NCBI GenBank assembly: GCA_017540285.1
Contig: JAFYBI010000443.1
Location: 1 to 8,240, forward strand
DNA: 8,240 nucleotides
Reading direction: 5' to 3'
DNA from: Clostridia bacterium
Lineage (GTDB): Bacteria; Bacillota; Clostridia; Oscillospirales; CAG-272
Shown in pieces: positions 6,339-8,240 of the stretch. The notes beneath the pieces are model-generated. The model was not told where the DNA came from. It made no database searches and worked only from the letters and a program-made list of their open reading frames with translations. Each line of letters starts with the position of its first letter. Positions within the stretch are counted from its first letter, which is position 1. A program made the position numbers and the translations under genes.

Positions 6339-6367
6339 TTGCATTCCCCCGCGAAGTGTGCTACAAT
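6339..6367 (+). promoter_or_regulatory. Sigma-A type promoter of the GDPD gene
   Basis: TTGCAT (6339-6344) is followed by a 17-bp spacer and TACAAT (6362-6367). The expected start near 6374 leaves a leader of about 25 nt. A run of seven T (6331-6337) lies just upstream of the -35 box. Confidence 0.8.
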
Positions 6368-6398
6368 ATCTCCAAACCAAATCCATCGGAGGTTCGAA

Positions 6399-7088
6399 AT
6401 GTCCATCATGATCGCGCACCGGGGATACAGCGGCGCGTTCCCCGGCAATACCGCCCTCGCATTCCGGGAGGCGGCGAAGCATGCGTCCGGCGGCGCGGAA
6501 ACCGATATCCGGCGCACGTCCGACGGCGTTTACGTCACCAATCACAATCCGGAGGTCGTCTTCGCGGACGGCAGCGAGGCCCTCATCGCGGAGCACACCT
6601 ACGCCGAGCTGACCGCAAAGCCGCTCCGGAATTCCAAAACCGCGGACGACGTGCGGCTCTGCACCTTCCGCGAATACCTCGAGATCATGCGGGCGCACGG
6701 CATGGTCTGCTTCATCGAGCTCAAGGGCGATTTCACCGAAGAAGAGGTCGGGGAGATCTTCGCCGAGGCCGCCCGCGTCTACGACCTCCAAAAGTGCATT
6801 TTGCAGTCCTTCTCGTTCGAGAACCTCATCCGCGCGCGCCAGCTTTTCCCGGACCTGCCGCTGATGTGGACCTACGGCACGTCGGAATCCCACTGGGAGC
6901 GCTGCTTCGACCACGGCTTCTCGATCGACGCGGACCGGGTCGTCCTCACGGAGGAGATGGTCCGCGCGTTCCACGAACACGGCCTCGAGGTCGGCGTCTG
7001 GACTGTCAACGAGCGCGAAGACCTTGAAAAATACCGCGCCATGAACGTCGATTACATCGAATCGGACGTGTTCGGGGGCAACGACTGA
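6399..7088 (+). CDS. Glycerophosphodiester phosphodiesterase family protein
   Basis: A TIM-barrel GDPD family enzyme, expected to hydrolyse glycerophosphodiesters to glycerol-3-phosphate and an alcohol. It has 229 aa, typical of small cytoplasmic bacterial GDPDs, and no signal peptide. Family residues are present: the HRG motif at 7-9 (catalytic His7), the metal-binding E-x-D pair Glu34/Asp36 in AETDIRRTSDG, the second catalytic His49 in TNHNPE, and the metal ligand Glu107 in FIELKGD. Near the C-terminus, VGVWTVNE and a terminal YIESDVF match the family's last strands. One oddity is that the usual PENT after HRG reads PGNT, with Gly16 replacing the conserved Glu. The start is ATG 6399, 6 nt after GGAGG (6388-6392). 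An in-frame extension upstream to 6225 would cross the promoter and is not credible. No terminator follows, so the downstream ABC gene may be co-transcribed. The physiological substrate is unknown. Confidence 0.92.
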   Translation: MSIMIAHRGYSGAFPGNTALAFREAAKHASGGAETDIRRTSDGVYVTNHNPEVVFADGSEALIAEHTYAELTAKPLRNSKTADDVRLCTFREYLEIMRAHGMVCFIELKGDFTEEEVGEIFAEAARVYDLQKCILQSFSFENLIRARQLFPDLPLMWTYGTSESHWERCFDHGFSIDADRVVLTEEMVRAFHEHGLEVGVWTVNEREDLEKYRAMNVDYIESDVFGGND

Positions 7089-7191
7089 CGGGGAGGGATC
7101 CCGCAAACGCCGGAGACCCGAACCCCCGCGGCGGCTGACGCTTTGAAAGAACGCCGTCAAAGAATACGTGGAGACGAGGAGTCAAACCATC
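7089..7191. other. Intergenic gap between GDPD and ABC transporter genes
   Basis: I see no intrinsic terminator and no convincing promoter. A 6-bp inverted repeat, CTTTGA (7141-7146) with TCAAAG (7157-7162), is not followed by a T-run. A ribosome binding site, GAGGAG (7176-7181), lies 10 nt before ATG 7192. Read-through from the GDPD gene is plausible. Confidence 0.5.
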
Positions 7192-8240
7192 ATGACCAAG
7201 GAAGAAATCAAGGCGCTGCGGCGTCCCTTTGTCAAAGAACTGTACCGAAATAACAAATTCAACCTTTTTATGACCATTCTGTCGGCCCTGATCGCCGCCG
7301 CGGCAAACCTGGTGAGCTCGTGGACCCTCAAGGGGATCTCCGATCTGATCGCCGGCGACGCGGACATCAAATTCGTCACGCTGCTTCTCGTCGCGGCCGC
7401 CAGCCTGGCGATGCAGCTGCTGGCGTGGGTGCTGGACCGGACGTTCCTCTCCGCATTCCGCGCAAGAGCGATGCGGCAGTACCGGAAGTACGCCTTTGAC
7501 CGTCTGCTGGAAAAGGGCATCCAGGCCTTCTCCGGCGAGAACAGCGCGCGCTATCTCTCCGCGCTCTCCAATGACGCAAACACCATCGAGCAGGATTACC
7601 TCCGGCTGCTGCAGAACGTCATCGAGGTCGGCATCACCTTCGTCGGCGCGCTGGGGCTCATGCTCTGGTACAGCCCGCTTTTGACGCTGATCGCGATCGG
7701 CTTCTCCCTGCTGCCGATCATCGTTTCCGTGGTGCTCGGCAACAAGGCTGCCGTCGCGGAAAAGGGCGTTTCAGACAGGAAGGAACGCTACACCGGCATG
7801 CTCAAGGACGTACTCTCGGGCTTCTCGGTCATCAAGAGCTTCAAGGCGGAGAAGAGTATCTCCGGCATCCACGACGAGAGCAACAACAGCGTCGCCGAAG
7901 CGGTAAAGACCCGGGAAAAGGTCAAGTTCCACGTCAACTATGCCATGAACATCGCGGGCGGCATCCTGCAGATCGGCGTGTTCTTTGTGGCGGCGTTCCT
8001 CGCCCTCTCCGGCAGGGGCGGCATCACCGCCGGTACCGCCATCGTCTTCGTGCAGCTTTTGAACTACGTCCTCGCGCCGATCCAGGTCTTCCCGACCTAT
8101 TATGCCGGGAAGAAGTCCGCCTTCGGCCTCATCGACAAGCTGGCGCAGGCGCTGCATCAGAACATCCCCGACGAGGGCACGCCTATCGAACCGCGGCTCA
8201 CCGAGGGGATCGCCGTCAGAAACCTTGCCTTTGCCTATGA
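7192..8240 (+). CDS. ABC exporter half-transporter, membrane domain (partial, runs off the window)
   Basis: The N-terminal 349 residues of an ABC exporter in which membrane and ATPase domains are fused. The frame is open from ATG 7192 to the window end with no stop. Six hydrophobic segments are visible at about 24-46, 61-82, 142-162, 163-183, 249-274 and 278-299, as in an ABC type-1 exporter membrane domain. The segment FDRLLEKGIQAFSGENSARYLSALSND (102-128) matches the first intracellular coupling region typical of clostridial exporters of this class. GFSVIKSFKAE (210-220) matches the second. The nucleotide-binding domain begins at about 338 with IAVRNLAFAY, whose Tyr349 is the likely A-loop aromatic; Walker A and later motifs lie beyond the edge. 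The start has GAGGAG 10 nt upstream. The substrate cannot be inferred; drug, peptide or lipid export are all possible. These half-transporters work as homo- or heterodimers, so a partner gene may follow. Confidence 0.9.
   Translation, partial: MTKEEIKALRRPFVKELYRNNKFNLFMTILSALIAAAANLVSSWTLKGISDLIAGDADIKFVTLLLVAAASLAMQLLAWVLDRTFLSAFRARAMRQYRKYAFDRLLEKGIQAFSGENSARYLSALSNDANTIEQDYLRLLQNVIEVGITFVGALGLMLWYSPLLTLIAIGFSLLPIIVSVVLGNKAAVAEKGVSDRKERYTGMLKDVLSGFSVIKSFKAEKSISGIHDESNNSVAEAVKTREKVKFHVNYAMNIAGGILQIGVFFVAAFLALSGRGGITAGTAIVFVQLLNYVLAPIQVFPTYYAGKKSAFGLIDKLAQALHQNIPDEGTPIEPRLTEGIAVRNLAFAY

Noticed and set aside
3163..6411. A 1082-codon open frame on the plus strand, opposite the helicase gene
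   Set aside because: It is antisense to an intact helicase with all SF1 motifs. Its translation is Arg/Glu/Gly/Val-rich with no recognisable domain. Long antisense frames like this are expected in GC-rich coding DNA.
6258..7160. A 300-codon minus-strand frame opposite the GDPD gene
   Set aside because: It is a shadow of the GDPD coding sequence. It has no domain, and its start and stop do not fit the promoters seen.
7089..7191. Terminator or promoter between the GDPD and ABC transporter genes
   Set aside because: The inverted repeats present are short and lack a T-run. TTGAAA at 7143-7148 has no -10 box at a usable distance.

Overview
The window is a GC-rich chromosomal stretch (roughly 60-65 % GC by eye), most likely from a high-GC member of the Clostridia (Bacillota). 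The reasons are strong GGAGG-type ribosome binding sites, sigma-A type TTGAnn/TATAAT promoters, an RNase M5-like TOPRIM protein with a DUF4093-like tail, and Firmicutes-like versions of HolA, a PcrA/UvrD-type helicase, a glycerophosphodiester phosphodiesterase and an ABC exporter. The genus cannot be fixed from the sequence. I see no rRNA, tRNA, CRISPR array, insertion sequence or phage gene.

Layout. Positions 1-86 hold no supportable gene but contain two similar small hairpin repeats. A clear intrinsic terminator (87-120) closes a leftward gene (134-1231) for a DUF2974/Mbeg1-like alpha/beta hydrolase. A compact divergent promoter region (1232-1365) separates it from a rightward pair: holA (DNA polymerase III delta subunit, 1366-2436) and, overlapping it by ATGA, a TOPRIM protein related to RNase M5 (2433 onward). 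The TOPRIM frame has no stop where its family normally ends. It runs through a good intrinsic terminator (3042-3075) and on to 3302, antisense to the next gene.

Converging on this pair is a long leftward SF1A helicase gene (3079-6201, 1040 aa). Its UvrD/PcrA core and Tudor-like domain are followed by a roughly 180-residue disordered linker and a C-terminal Cys-rich, zinc-ribbon-like domain. The helicase promoter lies in a 197-bp divergent intergenic region (6202-6398), which also carries the promoter of a rightward glycerophosphodiester phosphodiesterase gene (6399-7088). After a 103-bp gap without a recognisable terminator, an ABC exporter half-transporter starts at 7192. It runs off the right edge just as its nucleotide-binding domain begins.

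Functionally, the central part is DNA and RNA metabolism: clamp loader, RNase M5-like protein and helicase. The flanks are lipid or small-molecule hydrolysis and transport. The genes look like ordinary core and housekeeping genes. The most unusual items are the helicase's C-terminal architecture (with a possible sliding-clamp-binding peptide in its linker), the missing TOPRIM stop codon, and the mirror-image divergent promoters between the hydrolase and holA. I found no convincing new defence or mobile system.
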